This document shows, in pieces, positions 35,257-44,382 of a stretch of DNA of 64,000 bases. Source of the DNA: Melioribacteraceae bacterium (GTDB taxonomy: Bacteria > Bacteroidota > Ignavibacteria > Ignavibacteriales > Melioribacteraceae); the NCBI GenBank assembly GCA_016342755.1, contig JAEINS010000024.1, forward strand, positions 1 through 64,000, given 5' to 3'. Within the stretch, counting starts at the first letter, position 1, and each line of letters opens with the position of its first letter. The position numbers were made by a program, and so were the translations under genes. The notes beneath the pieces were generated by a model, which ran no database searches, was not told where the DNA came from, and worked only from the letters and a program-made list of their open reading frames with translations.

Positions 35257-38200
35257 ATGTTATCACTATATAACATAACTATAATAGCAAAATTTGAACT
35301 TAAAACATTATTGCGAAGCTGGTTCTTGAGAATATTTATTGTTTTAAGCCTTGCATTTCTGTTTATGTACGATCTGGTAACCATTACAAATGTATTTAAG
35401 CCTTTTATACCTAGGTCTATGTACGCATTGCCTTCTTCAACTCCTTACATAAACATGGTCCTTTTTAATCTAGCACAGGCAGTTATTGCTGTTTTCCTGT
35501 CATCCGATTTTTTTAAAAGGGATAGAAAACTAAATACAACCGAAGCAATTTATATTAGATCGATGAGTAACAGTTCGTACATTTTAGGAAAGGCAATCGG
35601 TATTTTATTTGTATTTGTTATCTTAAATGTTTTTGTCTTAGTATTAACCGGAACCATACATTATTTCTTTGGATTATCTGATGTAAATATATACGCATAT
35701 TTTTTATATCCGCTTGTAATAAGCCTGCCAACGCTGGTATTTATTATCGGGCTCACATTTTTCTTAATGGGAGTAATTAAAAATCAGGCCATTACATTTA
35801 TTATTTTACTTGGTTATATAGCTTCAGCAATTTTTTATTTAGGGCCGCAGATTGATCCAATATTTGATTACACAACAATGTGGTTTCCATTAATGTATTC
35901 AGATTTTGTAGGGTTCGGCAATGAATATGAAATTCTAATACATCGGGGATTATATCTTTTCGCGGGCATTGGATTAATATTTTTAACTATCCTGATGTTC
36001 AAACGCTTACCCCAGGAAGATTTAATAAGAAAGCTATCATTACCCGGAACTATTATCTCACTAATTGTTGTCCTATTCTCTATTTATTCATATATACTAA
36101 TACCTATTGAAAGAGAATCTTTAAGAACAGATATATATACGGCAAATTATGAGAGTTCAAAAATTCCCAGAGTAACAATAACTGATAACACTATTAGTTT
36201 AACTCATAAAAAAAATCATTTGGAATGCAGATCAGAAATAAAATTTGTTAATAAAAATGAGGAGTCGGTTACCGGTTATATTTTTAATCTGAATCCCGGG
36301 CTAATAGTAACATCGGTTACAAGTAAAAATAAAAACATAGAATTTGTAAATGAAAAAGGCCTGATAAGAATTACTCCTGATAAACAACTATTATCGGGAA
36401 ATAGTGATTCACTATTAATTTTTTATGAAGGACAAATTGACGAAAACGCATGTTATCTTGATATGGACGATGAAAGGCTTGATGAGTCGAAAAGACAGTT
36501 TGTATTCGGGATTAAAAAACGATATTCATTTTTAACAGAAAATTATGTCTTGTTAACAAATGAAAATCAGTGGTATCCTAATTCCGGTGTAAAATATTTA
36601 AGGAATAATCCATTCAGTTATAAAACGAATTTTATAAACTTTAAATTAAATGTAACAACAGATAAAAATCTTAATGTATTATCACAAGGTACCGAAACAA
36701 AATTAAATGAGTATGAAACCAGTTTTAATATGAGCAAGCCAATTCCGTTTATTTCACTTATAATTGGAGATTATGAAAAACGCTCAATAAAAGTAGACTC
36801 AGTTGATTACAGTCTTTATACTTTTGAGGGGCACAATTATTTTGATGAATATTTAAACGAAGTAGGTGATACACTCGGGACTTTAATAAGAGAACTTAAA
36901 AATAATTATGAAACTAAAATAGGTTTAGAATATAAGTTTAACAGACTCTCTTTAATCGAGGTTCCTGTCCAATATACTACATATAAAAGGGCCTGGACGG
37001 TTGCCCAGGAAAGCGGACAGCCGGAAATGATATTTTTAACTGAGAATGGATTTAATGTTGAAGCTGCGGATTTTAAATTATATAAGCAGGGTCAGGAAAG
37101 ATTTAGCGATAGAAGTAATCAGGTAATACTTGAAAAAGAAAAACAAGGCCAAATGTTCAACAACTTTATATCCTCAACATTATTTGATCAATCTAGAAAT
37201 ATGCGATTCCGTTCTCAAAGTGATTTGCAAAGTGCAGGGAACCCATTTTCAATATTTCCAAATTATTATTCTTATGTATACAAAGTATCTTCAGATAGTT
37301 ATCCGTTATTTAATACTTTGTTTGAAGGCTATTTAAAAGGTGATGAAGACGATTCCCCATTTTCAAGAAGACGTGTAATGGAAGCCATTACGCCAATTGA
37401 AAAAGCAGCAATTAGTTTGAGTGAAAAAGGAATTGCTGCCCATTTAAGTGATACACTTAAAAAAGATATATTGCCGGATATATTAGATATAAAAGGAGAT
37501 TATCTGTTTAACATGTTAAAGGGAATGATTAGCACAGAAAAATTATCTTCAATTATAAATAATATACTTTCTAATTCTCCCAACTCAGAAATTGATTTAG
37601 AGGTTTTTCATAAAAAAATATTAGAAGAAACAAGTATTGATATTTATAGCATGATGGATGAATGGTACAATCAGAACGGGCTGCCGGGATATTTAATAGA
37701 AAAAATTGAAAACTATAGATTTACAGAAGGTAACAGAGAAAAATATCAAGTCAGGTTTACGGTTACAAATCCGGAGAATGTGAGCGGAGTTATTAAAACC
37801 TCATTCTATGCGGCTGGCGGTCGTGGTGGAGGCAGAGGCGGCGGCAGATTTGGCTCTTTTGGCGGCAGTGGCGCGGATGAGGCAATTAGTGAACAAATTT
37901 TATTGCTGGGTTCTAAACAAACACTTGAGTACGGAATTGTATTGGATGAAGAACCACGGAGAATGAACATCAACACAATTTTATCATTAAATCTTCCGCT
38001 TGATATTGAAAAAACCTTTGAAGAATTTGAAGAGCGTAAAAAAGTTAAACCCTTTATAGGAAGTTTTCCGGTTGAACAAGGCCGTTTAATTAATAGTGGT
38101 GAAATAATAATAGACAATGAAGATTCGACATTTACATTTGTTAACACCAGTGATAGAAGCATGCTTAAGCAGTTACTGGATTTAGGAAATGATGATGAAA

Positions 38201-38613
38201 AATATAAAGGTGTCAGATTCTGGAATCCTCCAAATAATTGGACTGCAACTATACACTCTGATTTTTACGGCAAATATATACACTCTGCTCATTTTATTGG
38301 AGGAAGTGACGGCAGCAAATCAGTTTCATGGAACACAGAAATTTTATCCGGCGGTTATTATGATGTTTACGCCTACATTAGTAACGCTTTAACATTTGGA
38401 AGAAGAGGTCAAAATAATTCCAATACTAAATATCATTATAAAATACATAATGATGATGGTGTTGAGGATGTTGAGGTTGAAATTAATAATGCTGACAAGG
38501 GCTGGAATCTTTTAGGCAGATATTATTTTTCGGAAGGGAATTGCAAAGTTGAATTGACTGATGAAGGTGAAGGACTAATTATAGCAGATGCAATAAAATG
38601 GATAGCACAATAA
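35257..38613 (+). CDS. ABC permease fused to peptidase-M1-like and golvesin-C-like domains
   Basis: 1118 residues. Residues about 1-290 form an ABC-2 type membrane domain (several helices; FLSSDFFKRDRKLNTTEAIY loop). Residues about 300-830 resemble the M1-aminopeptidase-like part of Bacteroidota 'ABC permease/M1' fusions, but I find no HExxH zinc motif, so it is probably not a peptidase. A Gly/Arg-rich linker (GGRGGGRGGGRFGSFGG, about 853-869) follows. Residues about 976-1118 look like a golvesin C-terminal (xanthan-lyase type) carbohydrate-binding fold (GVRFWNPPNNWTATIHSDFYG, then GGYYDVYAYIS and IIADAIKWI). Pairs with the 34341 ATPase. The transported substrate is unknown. Confidence 0.8.
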   Translation: MLSLYNITIIAKFELKTLLRSWFLRIFIVLSLAFLFMYDLVTITNVFKPFIPRSMYALPSSTPYINMVLFNLAQAVIAVFLSSDFFKRDRKLNTTEAIYIRSMSNSSYILGKAIGILFVFVILNVFVLVLTGTIHYFFGLSDVNIYAYFLYPLVISLPTLVFIIGLTFFLMGVIKNQAITFIILLGYIASAIFYLGPQIDPIFDYTTMWFPLMYSDFVGFGNEYEILIHRGLYLFAGIGLIFLTILMFKRLPQEDLIRKLSLPGTIISLIVVLFSIYSYILIPIERESLRTDIYTANYESSKIPRVTITDNTISLTHKKNHLECRSEIKFVNKNEESVTGYIFNLNPGLIVTSVTSKNKNIEFVNEKGLIRITPDKQLLSGNSDSLLIFYEGQIDENACYLDMDDERLDESKRQFVFGIKKRYSFLTENYVLLTNENQWYPNSGVKYLRNNPFSYKTNFINFKLNVTTDKNLNVLSQGTETKLNEYETSFNMSKPIPFISLIIGDYEKRSIKVDSVDYSLYTFEGHNYFDEYLNEVGDTLGTLIRELKNNYETKIGLEYKFNRLSLIEVPVQYTTYKRAWTVAQESGQPEMIFLTENGFNVEAADFKLYKQGQERFSDRSNQVILEKEKQGQMFNNFISSTLFDQSRNMRFRSQSDLQSAGNPFSIFPNYYSYVYKVSSDSYPLFNTLFEGYLKGDEDDSPFSRRRVMEAITPIEKAAISLSEKGIAAHLSDTLKKDILPDILDIKGDYLFNMLKGMISTEKLSSIINNILSNSPNSEIDLEVFHKKILEETSIDIYSMMDEWYNQNGLPGYLIEKIENYRFTEGNREKYQVRFTVTNPENVSGVIKTSFYAAGGRGGGRGGGRFGSFGGSGADEAISEQILLLGSKQTLEYGIVLDEEPRRMNINTILSLNLPLDIEKTFEEFEERKKVKPFIGSFPVEQGRLINSGEIIIDNEDSTFTFVNTSDRSMLKQLLDLGNDDEKYKGVRFWNPPNNWTATIHSDFYGKYIHSAHFIGGSDGSKSVSWNTEILSGGYYDVYAYISNALTFGRRGQNNSNTKYHYKIHNDDGVEDVEVEINNADKGWNLLGRYYFSEGNCKVELTDEGEGLIIADAIKWIAQ

Positions 38614-38648
38614 TCAAATATAATTTGAGTAAGAAATTAGGTTATAAA

Positions 38649-40106
38649 ATGGAAAAAATATTTTTACTGGTTTGTATTTTACTCTTTAGTAACAATTATA
38701 CTAAGGCACAGACTATATTGAACATGGATGGAGCTTTAGAAATAGCTGAGGTTAATAGCCCAACTATTATAAAATCGAAGCTCAATTTAGAAAGGAGCAA
38801 AGAATCACTTAATGCTCAAAATGCTGCTTTAAAATCAAAATTCAATTTATCTATTACTCCTTTTGAATATTCGAAGGACAGAGTTTTTAATGACTACTTC
38901 TCGCAATGGAATACAAACGAAACTAAAAGGTCATCCGGTACTTTCAGTATTTCACAGCCCTTAAAATGGACTGATGGAACGTTATCGCTTATAGATAGAT
39001 TTTCATGGCAGGATGCTTTTAGTGAATTTAACAATGATAATGAAAAATCTTTCAGTAACAATCTGTATCTAAGTTATGATCAGCCATTATTCACATATAA
39101 CAGAACTATGCTTGAGCTGAAAGAGCTTGAGTATGATCTTGAAAATGCAACGCTAAGTTATGAAATGCAGAAATTGAATTTGAGAAAAAATGTTACTCAG
39201 GCGTTTTATGATGTATATCAAAAACAGCAGAGTATGGAAATTTCACAGGAAGAATATAATAGTCAGAAAAAAAATTATGATATAACAATCAATAAAGTTG
39301 ATGCCGGAATTTTAGCCCGGGAAGAATTATATCAGGCAGAATTAAACATGCTGAATAGTGACGCGGAATTAAAAACAAACAAGGTTCAGTTAGAAAATGC
39401 TCTGGATGATTTTAAGCAATTAATTGGAATGCCTTTAGATGAAGAGATTACAATTGTTACTGATATAACATTTAATCCGATTATGGTTGATCTTAAGAAG
39501 GCTTCGGAATATGGTTTAAATAACCGGATGGAATTGAGACAAAGAGAAATTGACATTGAGGCTTCACAGTTTAATATTATAAGAACATCTTCAATAAATG
39601 AATTTAAAGGTAATTTGTCGTTATCAGTAGGTATAATAGGAACTGATGAAAAATTAGCAAAGATCTACGATACCCCCACAAACAACCAGCAATTTGCGGT
39701 TACCTTCGATGTACCCCTATGGGACTGGGGCGAAAGTGATGCGCGTATTAAAGCTGCGGAAGCAAGTCTAAAAAGTTCTCAGGTTTCTTTTGAAGATGAA
39801 AAGATCAGCATACTAAAATCGATTAGAAGTGTTTACAGAAATCTAAATAATCTGGAAATGCAGATAGATATTTCTGAAAAAAGTGTAAGGAATGCTGAAC
39901 TGGCATATGAAATAAATTTAGAAAGATATAAAAACGGAGATTTAACCAGTATAGATCTCGATATTTTTCAGAATCAATTATCTCAGACCAAGTTAAATAG
40001 AATTAGTGCTTTACTAAATTATAAAATTGAATTATTAAATTTGAAAATACAGTCGCTATGGGATTTTGAACATGAAATTCCTGTGCTTAAAAAGTTTGAT
40101 AAATAA
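38649..40106 (+). CDS. TolC-type outer membrane efflux protein
   Basis: 485 residues from ATG 38649, which opens a signal peptide ending NNYTKAQ; the frame starts at 38598, inside the end of the permease gene, but that would put 17 residues before the signal. Two halves with long coiled-coil helices (LNLERSKESLNAQNAALKSK; DVDKV-type NKVDAGILAREELYQAELNML; IRSVYRNLNNLEMQIDISEK and YKNGDLTSIDLDIFQNQLSQ) mark the TolC fold. It forms the outer membrane duct for the pumps encoded next. Followed by the membrane fusion gene after 19 bases. Confidence 0.9.
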   Translation: MEKIFLLVCILLFSNNYTKAQTILNMDGALEIAEVNSPTIIKSKLNLERSKESLNAQNAALKSKFNLSITPFEYSKDRVFNDYFSQWNTNETKRSSGTFSISQPLKWTDGTLSLIDRFSWQDAFSEFNNDNEKSFSNNLYLSYDQPLFTYNRTMLELKELEYDLENATLSYEMQKLNLRKNVTQAFYDVYQKQQSMEISQEEYNSQKKNYDITINKVDAGILAREELYQAELNMLNSDAELKTNKVQLENALDDFKQLIGMPLDEEITIVTDITFNPIMVDLKKASEYGLNNRMELRQREIDIEASQFNIIRTSSINEFKGNLSLSVGIIGTDEKLAKIYDTPTNNQQFAVTFDVPLWDWGESDARIKAAEASLKSSQVSFEDEKISILKSIRSVYRNLNNLEMQIDISEKSVRNAELAYEINLERYKNGDLTSIDLDIFQNQLSQTKLNRISALLNYKIELLNLKIQSLWDFEHEIPVLKKFDK

Positions 40107-40125
40107 TTTTGAATAGGAGAAAAAA

Positions 40126-41175
40126 GTGAAAAAGTATTTCAGCTTTTTATTTTTGATGTTGTTTTTAATAGGGTGTACCGGCAATGATACGGATTTTGAT
40201 ACAGATATTTCCGTACCAGTTTCGGTTGAAGATGTAAAGTATAAATCAATAGAACAGTTTATAGAAACAACAGGAACAGTTATGCCTGTTAAGGAAGCTG
40301 TTTTAAGTTCAGAAATCGGCGGGAAATATTCACTGCAAATAAATCCCGGCACAAAGAGGAATTATTCACTTGGCGATTTGGTTAAAAAAGGTGAAGTAAT
40401 TATTAAAATTGAAGATGAAGAATTTGCAAATGAAATACGAATTGATCTGAAAAAACATTCCCTCGATAACGCACTTAGCGAATATGAAAAACAGAAATCA
40501 ATTTACGACAAAGGCGGTGTTACTTTACGTGAGTTAAACACATCTGAAACAGATTATTTAAATGCAAAGTATACTTACGAGAATGCTGTTATTCAGTTAG
40601 AAAAAACAAAAGTGAAATCACCTTTTGACGGAGTAATTGTTGATATCCCATATTATACTGAAAATGTTAAAATCTCAACAGGCAGACAGGTTCTAAAGGT
40701 TATGAATTATTCTGAGCTATATATGGAAATAAATCTGCCGGAAAAATTATTGGACAAAATAAATGTTAAACAAAGTGCCCGTATAATGAATTATACAATT
40801 GAGGATGATACACTGAAAGGAACAATTTCGCAAATATCGCCGGCTATAGATACACAAACAAGAACTTTTGAGGCGACCTTAAAAATTGAAAATAACGAGA
40901 GATTATTAAGACCCGGTATGTTTGCAAAAGCTGAATTAATTATTGCAAAAAAAGATAGTGTATTAGTTATACCTAAAGATATAATATTATCTAAGCAACG
41001 CGGTAAAACAGTTTTTGTTGTTGCTAAAGGTGCTGCCCGGGAAGCTGTTATAACAACGGGACTTGAGAATCCTACACATGTAGAAGTAGTTAAAGGATTA
41101 AAGCTTAATGAACGCATTGTTACAAAGGGTTTTGAGACTCTTCGCAATAGAAGCAAAGTGAAAATTATTAAGTAA
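40126..41175 (+). CDS. RND efflux membrane fusion lipoprotein
   Basis: 349 residues starting at GTG with AGGAG upstream. Lipoprotein signal (lipobox FLIGC). Order: beta strand, lipoyl-like half (SSEIGGKYSLQINPGTKRNYSLGDLVKKGEVII), a short alpha hairpin (SLDNALSEYEKQKSIYDKGGVTLRE), second lipoyl half (VKSPFDGVIVDI), beta barrel (QTRTFEATLKIENNERLLRPGMFAKAEL) and membrane-proximal domain. Bridges the inner membrane pumps to the TolC-type protein. The next gene is 118 bases away with a REP-like sequence between. Confidence 0.92.
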   Translation: MKKYFSFLFLMLFLIGCTGNDTDFDTDISVPVSVEDVKYKSIEQFIETTGTVMPVKEAVLSSEIGGKYSLQINPGTKRNYSLGDLVKKGEVIIKIEDEEFANEIRIDLKKHSLDNALSEYEKQKSIYDKGGVTLRELNTSETDYLNAKYTYENAVIQLEKTKVKSPFDGVIVDIPYYTENVKISTGRQVLKVMNYSELYMEINLPEKLLDKINVKQSARIMNYTIEDDTLKGTISQISPAIDTQTRTFEATLKIENNERLLRPGMFAKAELIIAKKDSVLVIPKDIILSKQRGKTVFVVAKGAAREAVITTGLENPTHVEVVKGLKLNERIVTKGFETLRNRSKVKIIK

Positions 41176-41180
41176 TAAAA

Positions 41181-41213
41181 TTTGTCATCCCGATTTGTTA
41201 TAACGGAATCTAG
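41181..41213. repeat. possible degenerate REP-like element
   Basis: The sequence TGTCATCCCGATTTGTTA followed by AACGGAATCTAG resembles the dispersed palindromic repeats with a GTCATCCCGA core and a mirrored CGGAATCTAG end that occur between genes in several bacteria. Pairing between the halves is imperfect. Only one copy is seen in the window. Confidence 0.35.
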
Positions 41214-41293
41214 TTTTACTAGCGACTCTAAAACAGACTGGCAAGACAAAATTATGATGTGATTAAATCGAATATGAGGAAAGCAAATAATAG

Positions 41294-44200
41294 ATGAAAA
41301 AGCTAATTCAGTTTTCAATAGAATACCCGGTAACAATAATGATGGTTATATTGGGCGTTTTGCTGCTTGGGTATATTTCTTTTGACAGATTAAGTATTGA
41401 TCTTTTCCCTGATCTTAATAATCCCAGATTGTTTATCGATTTACAAGTTGGCGAAAAACCTCCCGAGGAGATTGAAAAAAATTATACCAAAGCAGTTGAA
41501 TCAATTGCGATACAGCAAAAAGGAGTTACACAGGTTTCTTCCGTAACTAAGGTTGGTGTGGCGCAGATAACGGTAGAGTATAGTTGGGATAAAGATATGG
41601 ATGAGGCTTTTCTCGATTTACAAAAAACAGTTACAAGTTTAGCTCAAAACCTTGAAGTTGATGATATAAGCATTTCACAAGTCGATCCAAACTCTGATCC
41701 CGTTATGACCGTGGCATTCTCTAACCCGAATATTACAGATATGGATAATTTAAGGAAGACCGCTGAAAACTATATTAGAAATGAACTGATTAGAATTGAA
41801 GGAATTGCTGATATTGAATTAGTTGGTATTGAAGAAAAAGAAATAGATATAGAAACAAATAATTATATGCTTGCGGCGCATTCATTAACTCTGGAACAAT
41901 TAAAATCTCAGATAGAAAAATTTAACGCTAATATATCTGGCGGATCTATTGTTGAAATGGGCAAGAAGTATATTATAAAGGGTGTAAGTGTATTCCAAAC
42001 TATTGATGATATTAAAAAAACAATTGTAAGTTATAAATTAACCGCTGAAGGTGATAGTCTAAAAAAAGTTCCGGTATATCTTTCGGATGTTGCCTCGGTA
42101 GTTTATAAAAATAAAGATCCTGAGAATATTGTAAGGCTTAATGGAAAAAGATGTGTAGGTCTTTCAGTTTATAAAGAGACCAAGTATAATACAGTTAAAG
42201 CAATTGAAGAACTTAAAGTAGCTTTAAAGGAAATCTCCAATGCCTTGCCCGGATATGAATTTGTTGTAATTCAAAACCAGGGTGAATTTATTCAAAACTC
42301 CATTGAGGAAGTTGAAGAAACAGCATTGATAGGAATTATATTAGCGGTTCTAATTCTATACATATTTCTTAGGCATATTGGTACTACAACTATTATCAGT
42401 ATTGCAATCCCAATATCCATAGTGGCAACTTTTAATTTAATGTATTTTAATGGATTAACACTTAACATAATGACTTTAGGCGGACTTGCCTTAGGTGCGG
42501 GAATGCTGGTTGATAATGCTATTGTTGTGATGGAAAATATTTTTAGAAATTTAGAAGCCGGAGAATCAGTTAAAGAAGCGGCAATAAAAGGCACTTCACA
42601 AGTTGGAGGAGCTATAATATCCTCTACAGTAACAACAATAATTGTTTTTCTTCCCATTGTATATTTGCACGGAGCTTCCGGCGAATTGTTTAAAGATCAG
42701 GCATGGACAGTGGCGTTCTCACTAATCTCATCTTTATTTGTCGCAATATTTCTTATACCATTATTGAGTACAAAGTTTTTAAAAAATCATACTTCTAAAA
42801 AACAGAAAAAGTCTATTCAATTTAAGAGTTATAAATCCTTTCTAAATAAAGTGCTGGATAAAAGTATTTTGGTTATGACTCTGGCTTTAATCTTAATAAT
42901 TGGTTCTTATTTTCTAATACCGGTTATAGGCAGCGAGTTTATGCCGAAGACAAATTCAAGTGAAATTACATTAGAAATAAAATTAGATGAAGGAACCGGA
43001 TTAGAACTAACAGCTTCAACTGTTTCATCACTTGAACATCTTATTACAGAAATTGTTGGTGAAGATCTCAAATATTTATATAGCAATATTGGAGCCTCTA
43101 AAACATCTACATCCGATATTGGATCTTTGTTTAATGATGAAAACTATGCTGAACTGAAAATTGTTTTAAATGATGAATCAATTGGCAGATCGGGTATAAT
43201 TATTAATAATTTGATGCAGGGACTTGAGGTTACTGAAGATATAGAAATTAGTATTAGTACCGATAAGACACCGCTTGCGCAAATACTTGGAACTGAAGAT
43301 ACACCGATAGTTATTGAGATAAAAGGAGATGACCTTGAAGTTCTTGAAGCAATTTCTGAACAAGTAAAATCAAAACTTTTAGCAATGGATGAATTATCAA
43401 ATATCCAAACCAGTTTTGAAAAGGGTGCGCCGGAGATTGATGTACAGATTGACAGAGTACGGGCTGGTTTATTTAATCTTGGTGTTAATGAAATTAGTTC
43501 GCAGGTGCAGGATAAATTAAGCGGTAAGGATGCCGGCGATTGGGAATATGAAGGTGAAATGAAAGATATAACCTTAAGTATTCCTGATGTTTCGCTGCTA
43601 GAATTAGAAAACATGATTTTAAATAGCGGCACAAGTGTAATAAGACTAAATGAAGTAGCTGTTATAAGTGAGAAAAATGCGCCAAAAGAAATAAACAGGC
43701 GAAACCAAAGCAGAATTGGTAAAATAACATCGCAGTTAAATGATAATGTTATTTTTGATCACATTGTGAAAAAGATTACCAATGAACTCTCTGATATTCC
43801 GCTGGAACCAAATTATAAAATTGAAGTTGCAGGCCAGGAGTTAAAAAGACAAGAATCAATGAGCAATCTGGTATTTGCTTTTCTACTTTCTATAATTTTA
43901 GTTTATATGGCTTTGGCATCGCAGTTCGAATCGCTTCTTTATCCATTTACAATTTTATTAACAATCCCGCTAGCCGGTGTGGGAGCTGTTTTTATATTCT
44001 TAATTCTTGGTATGCCGTTTAATATTATGGCTTTTATAGGAATAATTATGCTTGTCGGAATTGCTGTTAACGATTCTATCATATTAGTAGATGCAATTAA
44101 TCAGCTTAAAAAAGAAGGTCTGGAATTACGTGCTGCTATTATTGAAGCAGGAACCAGACGTATTAGACCAATTGTAATGACAAGTTTAACAACTATTTTA

Positions 44201-44371
44201 GCATTATTACCATTAACATTAGGGATTGGTGAAGGCGCGTCTTTAAGATCGCCAATGGCTTTAGCGGTTATAGGAGGATTAATAACCTCAACAATATTAA
44301 CCTTAATCGTAATTCCTTGTGTTTATTTGTCTGTAGATAAATTAAAAGAAAAATTCAATTTCAGTAAGTAA
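41294..44371 (+). CDS. RND efflux pump, inner membrane protein 1
   Basis: 1025 residues, the standard RND length with 12 membrane helices and two large periplasmic loops. N-terminal SIEYPVTIMMVILGVLLLGYISF; helix 4 carries the proton-relay Asp in GAGMLVDNAIVVMENI (D407); helix 10 has GIAVNDSIILVDAI, lacking the Lys of AcrB, as is common in Bacteroidota HAE1 members. RRIRPIVMTSLTTILALLPL and GAS-type C-terminal helices are present. It expels drugs, lipids or other compounds using proton flow. 11 bases before a second RND gene, so the two may form a mixed trimer as MdtB/MdtC do. Confidence 0.93.
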   Translation: MKKLIQFSIEYPVTIMMVILGVLLLGYISFDRLSIDLFPDLNNPRLFIDLQVGEKPPEEIEKNYTKAVESIAIQQKGVTQVSSVTKVGVAQITVEYSWDKDMDEAFLDLQKTVTSLAQNLEVDDISISQVDPNSDPVMTVAFSNPNITDMDNLRKTAENYIRNELIRIEGIADIELVGIEEKEIDIETNNYMLAAHSLTLEQLKSQIEKFNANISGGSIVEMGKKYIIKGVSVFQTIDDIKKTIVSYKLTAEGDSLKKVPVYLSDVASVVYKNKDPENIVRLNGKRCVGLSVYKETKYNTVKAIEELKVALKEISNALPGYEFVVIQNQGEFIQNSIEEVEETALIGIILAVLILYIFLRHIGTTTIISIAIPISIVATFNLMYFNGLTLNIMTLGGLALGAGMLVDNAIVVMENIFRNLEAGESVKEAAIKGTSQVGGAIISSTVTTIIVFLPIVYLHGASGELFKDQAWTVAFSLISSLFVAIFLIPLLSTKFLKNHTSKKQKKSIQFKSYKSFLNKVLDKSILVMTLALILIIGSYFLIPVIGSEFMPKTNSSEITLEIKLDEGTGLELTASTVSSLEHLITEIVGEDLKYLYSNIGASKTSTSDIGSLFNDENYAELKIVLNDESIGRSGIIINNLMQGLEVTEDIEISISTDKTPLAQILGTEDTPIVIEIKGDDLEVLEAISEQVKSKLLAMDELSNIQTSFEKGAPEIDVQIDRVRAGLFNLGVNEISSQVQDKLSGKDAGDWEYEGEMKDITLSIPDVSLLELENMILNSGTSVIRLNEVAVISEKNAPKEINRRNQSRIGKITSQLNDNVIFDHIVKKITNELSDIPLEPNYKIEVAGQELKRQESMSNLVFAFLLSIILVYMALASQFESLLYPFTILLTIPLAGVGAVFIFLILGMPFNIMAFIGIIMLVGIAVNDSIILVDAINQLKKEGLELRAAIIEAGTRRIRPIVMTSLTTILALLPLTLGIGEGASLRSPMALAVIGGLITSTILTLIVIPCVYLSVDKLKEKFNFSK

Positions 44372-44382
44372 GATTAAATTTC

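Noticed and set aside
40791-41336. 181-residue minus-strand open frame
   Set aside because: Antisense to the membrane fusion gene and the start of the RND gene; composition of a shadow frame.
43144-43632. 162-residue minus-strand open frame
   Set aside because: Antisense to the RND pump periplasmic loop; Ser-rich shadow.
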